A stretch of 64,000 nucleotides of DNA from Methanobacteriota archaeon (GCA_029547145.1 JAKPPV010000024.1:1-64000), one strand, 5' to 3'. Counted from the first letter of the stretch, positions 35,412 through 44,501 are shown. Numbers and translations are program-made. Notes: generated by a model not told the origin, from the letters alone.

Positions 35412-37748
35412 ATGAGGGCGACGCATATTCTCTTCGTTCTGCTCCTGCTCCTGCTGGTCCTTGGTCCTGTGGTCGAGGCGGCGACGATCGTGGTCGCTGC
35501 ACAGGATGCCACTCCCGAGGAACGCGCAGCGGCAGACATCCGCTGCGACGGTATCGACGACCAGCGCGACATCAACAATGCGTTCAACCGCCTTCCTCCG
35601 GAAGGAGGGACGGTCCGTCTCACGCCGGGCACCTTCTTCTGTCCCGAGAGCATCTTCCCGAACGAGAGGACGAGCCTGGTCGGTGCCGGTCCGTCGTCGA
35701 CCCGGATCGTTGTCCACAATCCCCAGAATCCGTACAAGCCGATCAGCGTGATCGTGCCCGATGTCCGCCTCCGCGGTTTCACCCTGATGGGGAGCGGCGG
35801 GGTGATGATCAAGGAGAGTCGGGTGGTGGTCGAAGAGGTGGTCGCAACGAGTCGCGGACCGGACGGCATGCTTCAGCCGGCCCGTGGAAACGGAATGTTC
35901 TACATCTGGGCCGACGGTGAGACGATCGAGGATGTCGCGTTCATCGACTGCACGGCAGAGGAGGCGCACACGCACGGGTTCAACCTGAACGCCGTCAACT
36001 CTCCCCGGGAGATCCGGAACATCCGGTTCATCAACTGCGTGGCCCGGTGCTGCGGATATGGAGTTGCAAACGGTTCCAAGTCGGACTGGGTGACAGGATT
36101 CGATATCCAGGAGGACAACGACCTCTACGATGTCCAGGTGATCGACTGCCGTGCGGAGGACAACTGGCAGTCTGGCTTTCACTTCGAACCGGGCGAGGAT
36201 AAGGGAACGATCAAGAAGGCGATCACGCTGACCCGGTGCGTCGCCACCCGGAACGGACAGCGAAACCCTGTCACATATCCATACACATCAACCTTCCTCT
36301 CGGGGTTCTATATCCACTTCAACGCCGTCGTCTCCGACTGCCAGTCGATCGACAACAAGAATGCCGGCTTCTACGTCGAGGGAGGCGACCAGGTGGTCTT
36401 TACACGGTGCACCGACCGTAACTCCACGTACGGGTGGAAGATCGTCAAGAACGCCCGTAACATCCGGCTCGAGGACTGCGTGAGTTATGGTGCCGGGGAG
36501 TGGGCGTTCTGGTCTGCCTTCGCTTCGAACATCACGCTCGTTCGGTTCCGGCAGGTCGACGCGAACGGCGGACAGGGGTTCCAGTCGATCCTCGGATGGT
36601 ATTACGGCAACCCGTCGTACGAGCTGCCTGTCACCGGATCCTCATTCGAGATTACGGCATCGGGGAATCGGTCGTTACCGATCCTGAATGAGCCGCCCGG
36701 GAACACCTACCTGCTCCGCTGGGACGGGGACCCCACGGTCACGCCGACACCGACGGGCTCGCCCAGCCCGACGGCAACCTCCACCCCCTCTGCCCCCGTC
36801 GCCGCGTTCGATCTCGCACCATCCCAGGGACGTCCGCCTCTGAACGTCACCTTCACGGACCGCTCGAGAGGGGTCCCCTCCTCCTGGCTCTGGTCCTTTG
36901 GGGACGGGTCCTACTCGACCGAACAGCACCCGAATCACGTCTACACGACGGAAGGGTTCAAAGAAGTGATGCTGACGGTCGCGAACCAGCACGGATCGAA
37001 TACGACCACCGGGTACGTGATCGTCGGATCGGCTCCCTTTGCTGCCTTCTCCGCGTCACCCCGTACCGTTTCGGCCGGCATGCCTGTCGTCTTCACGGAC
37101 CGCTCCCTCGGAACGCCGACTGCCTGGCGATGGGAATTCGGCGATGGCACCATGTCGAACGAGAGAAACCCGGTGCATGTCTATCTCCGGTCGGGGCTGT
37201 ACACCGTTCGGCTGACGACCACGTACACGGGCATGAGCGATCTCGAGCAGAAGACGGACTACATCCGGGTTCTGCCCGACGCGGAATTCCAGGCAGATGT
37301 CACGTCCGGTCACCCGCCTCTTTCGGTCCGGTTCTTCGACCTGTCGCTCGGCATGCCCACGACGTGGAGATGGGATTTCGGTGACGATACGACGTCGGCT
37401 GAACAGCACCCGGTCCACGTCTACTCGATGCCCGGCACCTATACGGTCACGCTCACTGCCGGTTCTCCCTGGGGTTCCACCTCCCTGACGAGGACCGACC
37501 TCATCCGGGTGACCTTCTCGCGTCCACTCCTCTCCCTCCCCGGGAGCACGGCGTTGCCCCGTGACCTCGACCGTGACGGGATCTGCGAGGACGTGAACGG
37601 CAACGGTCGGCCGGATTTTGCCGACGTGGTCCTCCTCTTCAACCACCTCGACTGGTGCACGAACAACGAGCCGATCGAGGCGTTCGACCTGAACCGCAAC
37701 GAGCGTCTTGATTTTGCCGACGTGGTATCGCTCTTCAACCGTCTCTGA
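35412..37748 (+). CDS. Secreted beta-helix / triple-PKD protein with dockerin-like C-terminus
   Basis: The 778-aa product has a signal peptide (1-24, ending VVEAAT). A pectate-lyase-like parallel beta-helix (about 40-430) carries an RDINNAFNRLPPEGGTV start, as in glycan-modifying helices. A Pro/Thr linker near 440-460 leads to three PKD domains of about 80 residues each (WSFGDG, WEFGDGT, WDFGDDT). The dockerin-like end starts LPGSTALPRDLDRDG, with loops DVNGNGRPDFAD and DLNRNERLDFAD. Those loops are nearly identical to those of the other two dockerin proteins in the window. Likely role: extracellular polysaccharide interaction with docking to a surface cohesin. Confidence 0.87.
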   Translation: MRATHILFVLLLLLLVLGPVVEAATIVVAAQDATPEERAAADIRCDGIDDQRDINNAFNRLPPEGGTVRLTPGTFFCPESIFPNERTSLVGAGPSSTRIVVHNPQNPYKPISVIVPDVRLRGFTLMGSGGVMIKESRVVVEEVVATSRGPDGMLQPARGNGMFYIWADGETIEDVAFIDCTAEEAHTHGFNLNAVNSPREIRNIRFINCVARCCGYGVANGSKSDWVTGFDIQEDNDLYDVQVIDCRAEDNWQSGFHFEPGEDKGTIKKAITLTRCVATRNGQRNPVTYPYTSTFLSGFYIHFNAVVSDCQSIDNKNAGFYVEGGDQVVFTRCTDRNSTYGWKIVKNARNIRLEDCVSYGAGEWAFWSAFASNITLVRFRQVDANGGQGFQSILGWYYGNPSYELPVTGSSFEITASGNRSLPILNEPPGNTYLLRWDGDPTVTPTPTGSPSPTATSTPSAPVAAFDLAPSQGRPPLNVTFTDRSRGVPSSWLWSFGDGSYSTEQHPNHVYTTEGFKEVMLTVANQHGSNTTTGYVIVGSAPFAAFSASPRTVSAGMPVVFTDRSLGTPTAWRWEFGDGTMSNERNPVHVYLRSGLYTVRLTTTYTGMSDLEQKTDYIRVLPDAEFQADVTSGHPPLSVRFFDLSLGMPTTWRWDFGDDTTSAEQHPVHVYSMPGTYTVTLTAGSPWGSTSLTRTDLIRVTFSRPLLSLPGSTALPRDLDRDGICEDVNGNGRPDFADVVLLFNHLDWCTNNEPIEAFDLNRNERLDFADVVSLFNRL

Positions 37749-37770
37749 ACCCATTTTTACATAACCTGAA

Positions 37771-38664
37771 ATGGAAGGAAAGCGAATGGCGGACTTGGAC
37801 CTTCCACTCACTCTCACGACCCGCCCCCCGGTGACGGTCCGGAGGATGACCCCTGCCGAGCTGGAAATCGCGGTTGAATGGGCGGCGGAAGAGGGCTGGA
37901 ACCCGGGGTTGCACGATGCCGAGACGTTCTATTCCGCCGATCCCGGTGGATTCTTCGCCCTCGAGGCGGATGGCGTGGTGATCGGAACCATCTCGGTGGT
38001 CCGTTACGGGGAGGAGTTCGCGTTCGCCGGCTTCTACATCCTCCGGCCCGATCTGCGCGGGCGGGGGATCGGGTTTGCCCTTCAGCAGCAGTTCACGCTC
38101 CCGTTCGCCGGAGACAGAAACCTTGGAATCGATGGGGTCTTCGGGATGCAGCCCCGATACGCCCGCGCCGGTTTTCTCTTTTCTCACAGGAACCTGCGGT
38201 TCCAGGGACGTGGCGGCGGTACCGTGCCGGACGGCGTCCAACCCCTTGCGGACGTCCCGATCGGGAGGATCATCGCATATGACCGCCCGTTCTTCCCGGC
38301 ATGCCGGGAGAGATTCCTCCGGTTTTTTCTCACCCAGCCCGGAGCACTGGGAACTGTTGCCTGTGCGCCTGATGGAAGGATAACCGGGTACGGCCTTGTC
38401 CGACCCTGCTCGATCGGATTCAAGATCGGACCGCTCTTTGCCGACACTCCGGAGATCGCCGAAGACCTGATATCCTCTCTCCTTGCTGCCGTGCCGGATG
38501 AACCCGTCTTTCTCGACGTGCCCGAGCCGAACCGGGAGGCGCTGACTCTGGCAGAGCGGCACGGGATGGTCCCGGTCTTCGGAACCGCACGGATGTACTC
38601 CCGGGGGATCCCCGCCCTCCCCCTCGATCGGATCTATGGAATCACGACCTTCGAACTCGGTTGA
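37771..38664 (+). CDS. GNAT-family N-acetyltransferase (two-domain)
   Basis: The 297-aa product has an N-terminal GNAT domain. FALEADGVVIGTISVVRYG leads to the acetyl-CoA loop YILRPDLRGRGIGFALQQQ, near residues 90-108. The C-terminal half, from about 150, resembles the second domain of YitH/HolE-like acetyltransferases (GYGLVRPCSIGFKIGPLFAD). The substrate is unknown. The start is ATG 37771 or ATG 37786; the latter has a GGAAGG ribosome site and lies near a TTTTTACATAA box. Confidence 0.82.
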   Translation: MEGKRMADLDLPLTLTTRPPVTVRRMTPAELEIAVEWAAEEGWNPGLHDAETFYSADPGGFFALEADGVVIGTISVVRYGEEFAFAGFYILRPDLRGRGIGFALQQQFTLPFAGDRNLGIDGVFGMQPRYARAGFLFSHRNLRFQGRGGGTVPDGVQPLADVPIGRIIAYDRPFFPACRERFLRFFLTQPGALGTVACAPDGRITGYGLVRPCSIGFKIGPLFADTPEIAEDLISSLLAAVPDEPVFLDVPEPNREALTLAERHGMVPVFGTARMYSRGIPALPLDRIYGITTFELG

Positions 38665-38718
38665 GAAAAAATGGCGGATACCGGGAGGGAGAGGCATCCC
38701 TCGTCTCCGAGGATCCGC

Positions 38719-39642
38719 TCAGTAGATGGTGTAGGCGTTCATTTTGGGTACGTAGGCCTCGCCCGGGTTGATGGCCGCCACGTGATAGGAGCCGGTGCCT
38801 GCGGACGATGGAACGACGATCGTGCACCGGATGCTGGTTGGGCTGACCGTCGTCTCCCCCTGCGCGTAGATCGTGGTGGAGCCGGAGCGATAGATTACCA
38901 CCTGGGCGCCAGACTTGAAGTTGTTTCCGTAGACGTAGACATTCGTGTAGGTCATCCCGCGTATGCCATAATTGGGCGAGATGCTCGAGACGGTTGCGTA
39001 GCCTCCGGTCACCTGGAAGGCATTCGACTTCATCACCCACGTCGTGGTCCCCGGGTTCTGGGCATAGACGGAGTAGTACCCGATGTATGCCGTCGAGGGG
39101 ATCGCGAGGGTGCACCGGACGGTGTTCGCGTTCAGGGTGGTCTCACCGGTTGCGTAGACGGTGGTGCCTCCGCCGGCGATCGCGATCTGGGTGCCGGTCT
39201 GGAAGTTGGTGCCATAGACGTAGGCGGTGATGGTGGTTCCCCGGTTCGCGGAGGTCGGCGAGATGGAGGTGACGGTGGGAGCGGGAGCCGCGTTCACCGT
39301 GAAAGCGTTCGCCTTACCATTCCAGGTGGTCTGTCCGGGAACCTGGACGACGACGCCGTAGAGCCCGGTGGCCTGCGAGGCTGGTATCGCGAGAGTGCAC
39401 CTGATTACATTCGAACTCACGATGACTTCGCCTGTGGCATAGACTGCCGCACCGGTCCTCATCAGTGCCACCTGCGTGCCCGGAACGAATCCGGAACCGT
39501 AGACGTAGGCGGTGACGGTGGTGCCCCGGTTCGCGGAGGTCGGCGAGATCCCCGTCACGGATGCACCAGTCACTGTCGGGGTGATCGCAACGATCACCAG
39601 AACGAGACAGATGGCGGTGAACAGGGTTGGATTAATTCTCAT
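38719..39642 (-). CDS. Secreted protein with three IPT/TIG-like repeats
   Basis: The 307-aa product has a signal peptide (1-27, ending TVTGASV). Three homologous units of about 90 residues each follow (starting near 28, 120 and 210). Each opens with a form of ISPTSANRGTTVTAYVYGSGF and contains GTQVAL, ATGE and RCTLAIPS segments, the pattern of IPT/TIG immunoglobulin-like domains. No anchor or catalytic domain follows the third unit. The units are close in DNA sequence too, suggesting recent internal duplication. Likely a secreted or surface adhesin-like protein. Confidence 0.8.
   Translation of the reverse strand: MRINPTLFTAICLVLVIVAITPTVTGASVTGISPTSANRGTTVTAYVYGSGFVPGTQVALMRTGAAVYATGEVIVSSNVIRCTLAIPASQATGLYGVVVQVPGQTTWNGKANAFTVNAAPAPTVTSISPTSANRGTTITAYVYGTNFQTGTQIAIAGGGTTVYATGETTLNANTVRCTLAIPSTAYIGYYSVYAQNPGTTTWVMKSNAFQVTGGYATVSSISPNYGIRGMTYTNVYVYGNNFKSGAQVVIYRSGSTTIYAQGETTVSPTSIRCTIVVPSSAGTGSYHVAAINPGEAYVPKMNAYTIY
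39212..39549 (-). repeat. Duplicated ~50-bp coding segment in IPT/TIG gene
   Basis: The segments 39212-39264 and 39499-39549 are almost identical and both encode the start of a TIG unit (ISPTSANRGTT). They differ at only a few bases, consistent with recent duplication or gene conversion. Confidence 0.65.
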
Positions 39643-40393
39643 GGTATCATATCCTCCTCTCCCGGAACGATGTCGTTAGAGTGTTGAGGACTTCAGGAGT
39701 CGGGGAACCGGGGGATGTGAACCTTTCCGGGATGCCCGGAGCATCGTTTATCCGGTATATACTGGTTTGCCGTGCGACGTTGCATGGCATTCCTGAAGGG
39801 AACGTCCACCGTTCCGGGACAGTGGCGGGCCTCCATGAGAGGGATCCAGGATGCGGGGATCAACCGATCCATGACATGTTGTTCGGAAAGGAGACCGGGA
39901 CAGGTTCTGCGAAGAGCCTCAGCAGGTTGCCCCCCGCTTCCTCAGCCCGGTCACCTCTGTCTGGGAGTCGTCCTCGCACCGGAACCGGGGTGAGGGATGC
40001 CACGCCCGCTCGTACTGGCCTGTCTGCAAGTGGCGGTATTCCCCTGCAGAGCGCTCCGCAGTCCATGCAGAGCACCTACCTATGCACCCCTCCCGGGCTC
40101 GATCGCCCGGAGGTGATGATGAACCGGTCGACCTGAAAGACGATCCGGCCTCTGATTCCGGTCCGTGGCGATCAATGGAGCGAGTGGATCGATGGATGCG
40201 AGTACGACAAGGGCAACGGCGGGAAGCGGGGTCGAGGACTGCCAGCGGACCAGGTGGTGGGTGTACCGGCGAAATGAGACCTGCATCCCCGGACGAATTG
40301 GTATGCTTGATAATGGTGAAACGAACCGACGATCCGATGTTCTACATCAGCGAGGGGGGCGGGTGAGTATCGATCCACCTCGTGGAGCCCGTC
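39643..40393. other. Intergenic region, no convincing gene
   Basis: This 751-base stretch has open frames up to about 150 codons, but they are Arg/Ser/Pro-rich with no recognisable domain or good start signal. I see no tRNA or clear promoter. It may be the remains of a gene or hold a non-coding RNA; nothing specific can be supported. Confidence 0.4.
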
Positions 40394-41206
40394 CTACCGT
40401 CCCTTCTCGACCACGATCAGGTCGGACGAGAGGTTCTCCGAGAGGTTTCCTGGCCTCACGCCGCTGCCCTCCGGGTATCTGACCGTGAAGTCACTCAGTT
40501 CGTCCAGTTTCACATTCACGGGCCGATTCGTAACGACCTCGAGGACGTGACCGCCCGACCGACGGTCGGTTGATATGAAGTGGAGGTGCCATCCCGGGAC
40601 GGATGTGCCTTTCGCCGACTCGGGGCTGAACGTTCCGACGAGTGTCCCCGGTACCTGGTAGAGGTCGAAGACCTGTTGTCCGGCGATTGCGTCGACGAGC
40701 CGTGGATAGGGCAGATCCTGTGCCGGTGGGGCCCGCACCTTCACCTGCTCGAACGTCCCGTCCACCCGGACCATCGTGAAGCGTTCCTTGGTGGCGAGCA
40801 TGCCGTCGAGCTCCTCTTCGAGGGAGGACAGGTTCGGCACCGGTCCGAGCTCGAAGGAACGATCGGCCCTGAACCTGTTCACGGCGGCGAACGGCGTCGT
40901 CTGGTCCGATCCTGCCCGGACCACCTCCCCGGTGGAGAGGGCCTGGTAGACGCACCCGTCGACCATCACCAGTTCGCCGTCGAGGCGGTGAAAGGTGCCG
41001 ATGCCCGTGTCCCCTGCCCGAACGAGCTCGGCGATCGTGCACGTGCCGTTGTACTCCCCTTCCAGGAGGGCATCGATGGTGGAGACCTGGTACAGGTGGT
41101 CGAACGGGGGCGTCCCCCCTCCCGCGGGCATCGCTGACAGCCCGAAGATACAAAGGACGAGCAGAAGGGCACCGGCAACAAGGCTCAATCTGGGTTCCTG
41201 AATCAT
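40394..41206 (-). CDS. budA: Exported acetolactate decarboxylase
   Basis: The enzyme converts acetolactate to acetoin. The 270-aa product (ATG at 41206) has an N-terminal hydrophobic signal or anchor (about 7-27). The family core follows: HLYQVSTIDALLEGEYNGTCT, GDTGIGTFHRLDGE, GTLVGTFSP and the zinc site GWHLHF (His207, His209) with GGHVLE (His220). Acetolactate decarboxylases of fermenters are cytoplasmic or secreted; here the enzyme would act outside the membrane. It is transcribed downstream of the Ni/Co transporter operon, with a TTCTATTA box 30 nt before the start suggesting its own promoter. Confidence 0.88.
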   Translation of the reverse strand: MIQEPRLSLVAGALLLVLCIFGLSAMPAGGGTPPFDHLYQVSTIDALLEGEYNGTCTIAELVRAGDTGIGTFHRLDGELVMVDGCVYQALSTGEVVRAGSDQTTPFAAVNRFRADRSFELGPVPNLSSLEEELDGMLATKERFTMVRVDGTFEQVKVRAPPAQDLPYPRLVDAIAGQQVFDLYQVPGTLVGTFSPESAKGTSVPGWHLHFISTDRRSGGHVLEVVTNRPVNVKLDELSDFTVRYPEGSGVRPGNLSENLSSDLIVVEKGR

Positions 41207-41255
41207 CCCGATCGGTATGGGGTGCCCCGAGGTAATAGAACCCACCGGTCAGCGA

Positions 41256-41525
41256 TCAGGGAGGATAGCGACGATAGAGCACAATGATCGCACCCCCGAG
41301 GACGAAGAGTCCCGCGAGGTAGAGCCATGGATCTCCCTCGAACAGGACCGCGGATGGATGCTCGTGGGCATCCTCCTCCTCGACTCCGAGTGCGGTCGCG
41401 AACCGTTCCTCGATCCCCTGGTCCCCGGTGATGACCCAGGTGGAGATCCCTGCCGCCCCGGCGATGGCGAGGACGAACGCCAGGAGGGTCACAGCGCCCG
41501 CACTAGTGTCCGACCTTGGTCCCAT
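41256..41525 (-). CDS. CbiN/PDGLE-like subunit of Ni/Co ECF transporter
   Basis: The 89-aa product has two membrane helices (about 13-33 and 66-83) flanking an extracellular loop with ITGDQGIEERFATALG. That loop corresponds to the PDGLE motif of CbiN/NikN-type subunits, in altered form. A His-containing loop, EEEDAHEHPSA, follows. The ATG at 41525 overlaps the end of cbiM by 23 nt. CbiN-type proteins help CbiM load the metal. Assignment rests mainly on context and the loop. Confidence 0.7.
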   Translation of the reverse strand: MGPRSDTSAGAVTLLAFVLAIAGAAGISTWVITGDQGIEERFATALGVEEEDAHEHPSAVLFEGDPWLYLAGLFVLGGAIIVLYRRYPP

Positions 41526-42168
41526 CCGTATCAATGCCCAGGATCCCGGGCCTCACCCTCGCGATGTATGCCAGCAGGTACCCGCAGAGCACCGCCTCCA
41601 CCGCTCCGGCTCCCATGTTGACCGCCGCAATCACGGAGAGTCCTGAGATCGTGGCGGCGATCCCCTGGTTGACACCCTGGAGTCCCGAGATGAGCACGAT
41701 CCCGATCATCGCCAGGTTTCCGGCCAGGAGAGCGATGAAGACCGCGGTCGTTGCACGTACCGCGATCGCGTCCCGCCAGCGAGCGGTGAGACGATATACC
41801 CCCGATGCGGTGACGAGCTCGATCGTGTTCACGACCAGGTTCGCCCCGACGAGACCCCAACCTCCGTGCCCGATCGCTGCGGAGAAGAGGTTCACGATCA
41901 GGGCGGCGATGGGCCCGAGGAAGGGTCCGAGCAGCAGACCGGTGAGCGGCATCAGCGAGAGGTGGACTCCCCCGAAGAGCGGTATGCTGACCTGGAATAG
42001 CGCAAAGTCCGTGGCGGTGATGAGGGCAGCGAGGGTGATCCGCGACGGTTCCAGCCCCTGTCGGCGCAACCGAACGAGGCAGACGAGCAGGATGACGGTC
42101 GCCACCGCCCACCAGACTGCGACCCAGAGGAGCGGTAGCGCTCCGTCCTGAAGGTGTATGTGTGCCAT
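41503..42168 (-). CDS. cbiM: CbiM-type substrate-binding permease of Ni/Co ECF transporter
   Basis: The 221-aa membrane protein (about seven helices) begins MAHIHLQDGALP. This is a variant of the MHIxDG metal-binding N-terminus of CbiM/NikM. The family core is visible in FGGVHLSLMPLTGLLLGPFLG and ALIVNLFSAAIGHGGWGLVGAN. The choice between nickel and cobalt cannot be made from sequence; methanogens need both, for methyl-CoM reductase/hydrogenase and corrinoids. The start at 42168 is chosen because the Ala-His-Ile motif must sit at the very N-terminus. Confidence 0.88.
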   Translation of the reverse strand: MAHIHLQDGALPLLWVAVWWAVATVILLVCLVRLRRQGLEPSRITLAALITATDFALFQVSIPLFGGVHLSLMPLTGLLLGPFLGPIAALIVNLFSAAIGHGGWGLVGANLVVNTIELVTASGVYRLTARWRDAIAVRATTAVFIALLAGNLAMIGIVLISGLQGVNQGIAATISGLSVIAAVNMGAGAVEAVLCGYLLAYIARVRPGILGIDTDGTKVGH

Positions 42169-42181
42169 CTCTCTCCCCTCC

Positions 42182-43087
42182 TCAGTCTGCTCCACCCTCG
42201 AGATCCCTGCGGCAACGATGGTTCAGCCCCGTCTTGAGCGCTTCCACCAGCTCCTCCTCCGTGATCGGACGCGGGTCCATGGCACCCTCTCCGTCCCCCC
42301 GCACCGCGCGCCAGATCCGTACGACGCAGGGTTCGACCAGGCCGGACCGTTCGAGGAGGGCCCGATCGTAGAAGACGTCGCGTGGCAGACCTTCGGCGAT
42401 CACGGATCCGTCCCGGAGGATGACGACCCGGTCCGCGATCCTCGAGGCGAGGTCGAGGTCGTGGGTCGAGAGGACGATCCCGAACTCTCCTCTCTCCCGC
42501 AGTTCCCGGACCAGGGACTCGATCCGAGCGGCGTGGGCCGGGTCGAGGTCGGAGGTCGGCTCGTCGAGGGCGATCACCTCGGGCTGCATCGCGAGGATGC
42601 CTGCGATCGCTGCCAGACGCTTCTCTCCGCCGCTCATGTACGCCGGGATCTTCTCGATGAGCCGGACGGCGTCGACCGCCTCGAGTGCACGACAGGCCAC
42701 CTTCCGGGCTTCGTCCGGGGAAAGCCCCAGGTTGAGGGGGCCGAACGCGACGTCCTCGAGCACCGTCGGGGCGAAGAGCTGGCTGTCCGCGTCCTGGAAG
42801 ACGACGCCGACGGTCTTCCAGAGTTCGTGCCGCCGCCGCTCGTCCACCGTCTCTCCGTGCACCTCGATCCGTCCCTCTTCGGGAACGAGCCCTCCGTTCA
42901 GGTGTTCGATCAGGGTGGACTTGCCGGAACCGTTCGCGCCACAGACGACGACGACCTCGCCCCTTCGGACAAAGAAGCACATCTCGTGAAGACCGACAGA
43001 ACCGTCCGCGTACACGTGACTCGCGCAGTCCACGTGGATGATCATGTCGGTCTCGCTCGTGCACCGGGAACCCTCCGCATCCGTCAC
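42182..43087 (-). CDS. cbiO: ECF transporter ATPase CbiO
   Basis: The ABC ATPase energises Ni/Co uptake. Walker A is GANGSGKST, the Q-loop region is VGVVFQDADSQLFAPTVLEDVAFGPLN (diagnostic for ECF ATPases), the signature is MSGGEKRLAAIAGILAM and Walker B is VIALDEPTSDLD. From the GTG at 43087 it has 301 aa; an ATG at 43045 is an alternative. The GTG overlaps the cbiQ stop and has GGAGG 9 nt upstream. The C-terminal tail of about 40 residues beyond the nucleotide-binding domain is typical. Confidence 0.93.
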   Translation of the reverse strand: MTDAEGSRCTSETDMIIHVDCASHVYADGSVGLHEMCFFVRRGEVVVVCGANGSGKSTLIEHLNGGLVPEEGRIEVHGETVDERRRHELWKTVGVVFQDADSQLFAPTVLEDVAFGPLNLGLSPDEARKVACRALEAVDAVRLIEKIPAYMSGGEKRLAAIAGILAMQPEVIALDEPTSDLDPAHAARIESLVRELRERGEFGIVLSTHDLDLASRIADRVVILRDGSVIAEGLPRDVFYDRALLERSGLVEPCVVRIWRAVRGDGEGAMDPRPITEEELVEALKTGLNHRCRRDLEGGAD

Positions 43088-43899
43088 GCCGCACCGCCTC
43101 CAAAGCCGGGCTGACCCGTCAGGACGGCCATGAACAGCCCGAGGAATGCGATACCGACCGCGAACGTCTCGACCGGGCCGGGTCGCGGGATGGGTTCGAG
43201 GGGCGTGAGCCGGCCCCGGTACCCCCGCGCCTCCATCGCGCGTCCCACCCGTTCCGCACGGTCGTACGCCCTGATGAACGAGAGGCCGAAGATCGCGGCA
43301 AAGAGGCGGGATCTGGTTGCGATTCCCCGGGCAAGCCCTCCGCCCCGGGAGCGAAGGGCGACGAGGAGGTCCCCGATCATATCGGTGGTCGTGAGGAGAA
43401 ACCGGTAGGAGAGGAGGCAGACCTGGTCGATCGGGTTGGGAAGCAGGATCGAGGCCATACGGGCCAGATGTGAGTACCGCGTGGTCATCAGGAGGGTCAG
43501 CGTGAAGGTGACGGTGGTGAGGGCACGAAAGAGGAGTGAGAGCGCCAGTAGCAGTCCACCATCGGTCAGGACCAGGCCCCCAAACCCGAGAAGTGGGCGT
43601 CCTGGCTCTCCCCAGACGAGGATGAGGAGGAGCGAGAGGACGAAGAGCGCCGGAACGGTGGACCACCGTGCAAGCTCCCTGAGCGGAAGTCCAGCGGCGC
43701 GGTAGACGATGATGGTCAGGGCATATGCGGACAGGAGGAGCCAGGTCGACCGGGCGAGGGTGACGAGCAGGACGAGCCACGCGAGCGCGGCAGCCTTGAC
43801 CCACGGGTCGATCCGATGGACGAAGGTCCCTCCCCGTTCCGCATGGAACGTAATCTGGTGCGGATCAGGGATATGGCCGGAGAACGATCCCCTGTGCAC
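43084..43899 (-). CDS. cbiQ: ECF transporter transmembrane protein CbiQ
   Basis: The 271-aa T-component of the Ni/Co ECF transporter begins with a GTG at 43899 behind GGTGAGGGG. About five helices are followed by the coupling region with the conserved Ala-Arg-Gly motifs FIRAYDRAERVGRAMEARGY, which bind the ATPase. The 816-nt frame starts right after the regulator gene, and its stop overlaps cbiO. It is transcribed as regulator-cbiQ-cbiO-cbiM-cbiN. Confidence 0.9.
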   Translation of the reverse strand: MHRGSFSGHIPDPHQITFHAERGGTFVHRIDPWVKAAALAWLVLLVTLARSTWLLLSAYALTIIVYRAAGLPLRELARWSTVPALFVLSLLLILVWGEPGRPLLGFGGLVLTDGGLLLALSLLFRALTTVTFTLTLLMTTRYSHLARMASILLPNPIDQVCLLSYRFLLTTTDMIGDLLVALRSRGGGLARGIATRSRLFAAIFGLSFIRAYDRAERVGRAMEARGYRGRLTPLEPIPRPGPVETFAVGIAFLGLFMAVLTGQPGFGGGAA

Positions 43900-43906
43900 T
43901 GCCCCC

Positions 43907-44341
43907 TCACCTCTCCTCAGACGAACAGCAGACACGGTCGCGGGTGATCCTCCCGCAGACCGAGGTGGTCGGATGTCCCATTGCGGCACAGATGGCATTG
44001 ACCACCTCGCGCGGGATCTGCGCCTCGCACCGGGATGCCTGTTCGCATGCCACGGTGGGATCGACACCAAGGCGGGAGAAGGCAAGGGCGAGGACCCGGT
44101 GACGCCGGAGCAGGAACTCCGCGCACCGTCGTCCCTGATCTGAGAGGCGAATCCGCTGGTAGGGGGCATGATCGACCAGTCCCGCTTCCACCAGCATCCG
44201 GATCGTCTTGCTGGAGGTGGAGGGATCGACCGAGAAACGGGCGGCGATCTCCGCGTTTGAGACCGGTTCAATCCGTTCGTAGAGGAACTTGAGGTACGCG
44301 ATCCTTCTGGGTGTCAGCATACCCTCCCTGTCCGCACGCAT
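43907..44341 (-). CDS. DtxR-like metal-dependent regulator with Cys-rich tail
   Basis: The 144-aa product has a winged helix domain (LKFLYERIEPVSNAEIAARFSVDPSTSSKTIRML) and a DtxR-type dimerisation region (HRVLALAFSRLGVDPTVACEQASRCEAQI). The Cys-Glu pair of the usual metal site is partly kept, while the usual His is replaced. The C-terminus adds HPTTSVCGRI and RVCCSSEER. Being first in the Ni/Co transporter operon, it probably represses it when metal is abundant. The start could be ATG 44341 or 44320; 44341 lies about 27 nt from a TTATCC box. Confidence 0.82.
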   Translation of the reverse strand: MRADREGMLTPRRIAYLKFLYERIEPVSNAEIAARFSVDPSTSSKTIRMLVEAGLVDHAPYQRIRLSDQGRRCAEFLLRRHRVLALAFSRLGVDPTVACEQASRCEAQIPREVVNAICAAMGHPTTSVCGRITRDRVCCSSEER

Positions 44342-44501
44342 CCTCCGTTCCTTGGGGCCCGGCAACGGATAAGAGTTTTGGCCAGGTACCAAGAATCCGG
44401 GTGGTACCGGAAGCCGAAACGAGACCGTACGGTTCCGGTTCACCCGGTTCGGTGGCCGGAACGACAGAAAGAGGGGTGGTACGACTGTGGGATTCTCCTA
44501 A

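Noticed and set aside
39681-40366. Plus-strand frames of 151 and 94 codons in the large gap
   Set aside because: Rich in Arg, Ser, Pro and Gly, no hydrophobic core or recognisable domain.
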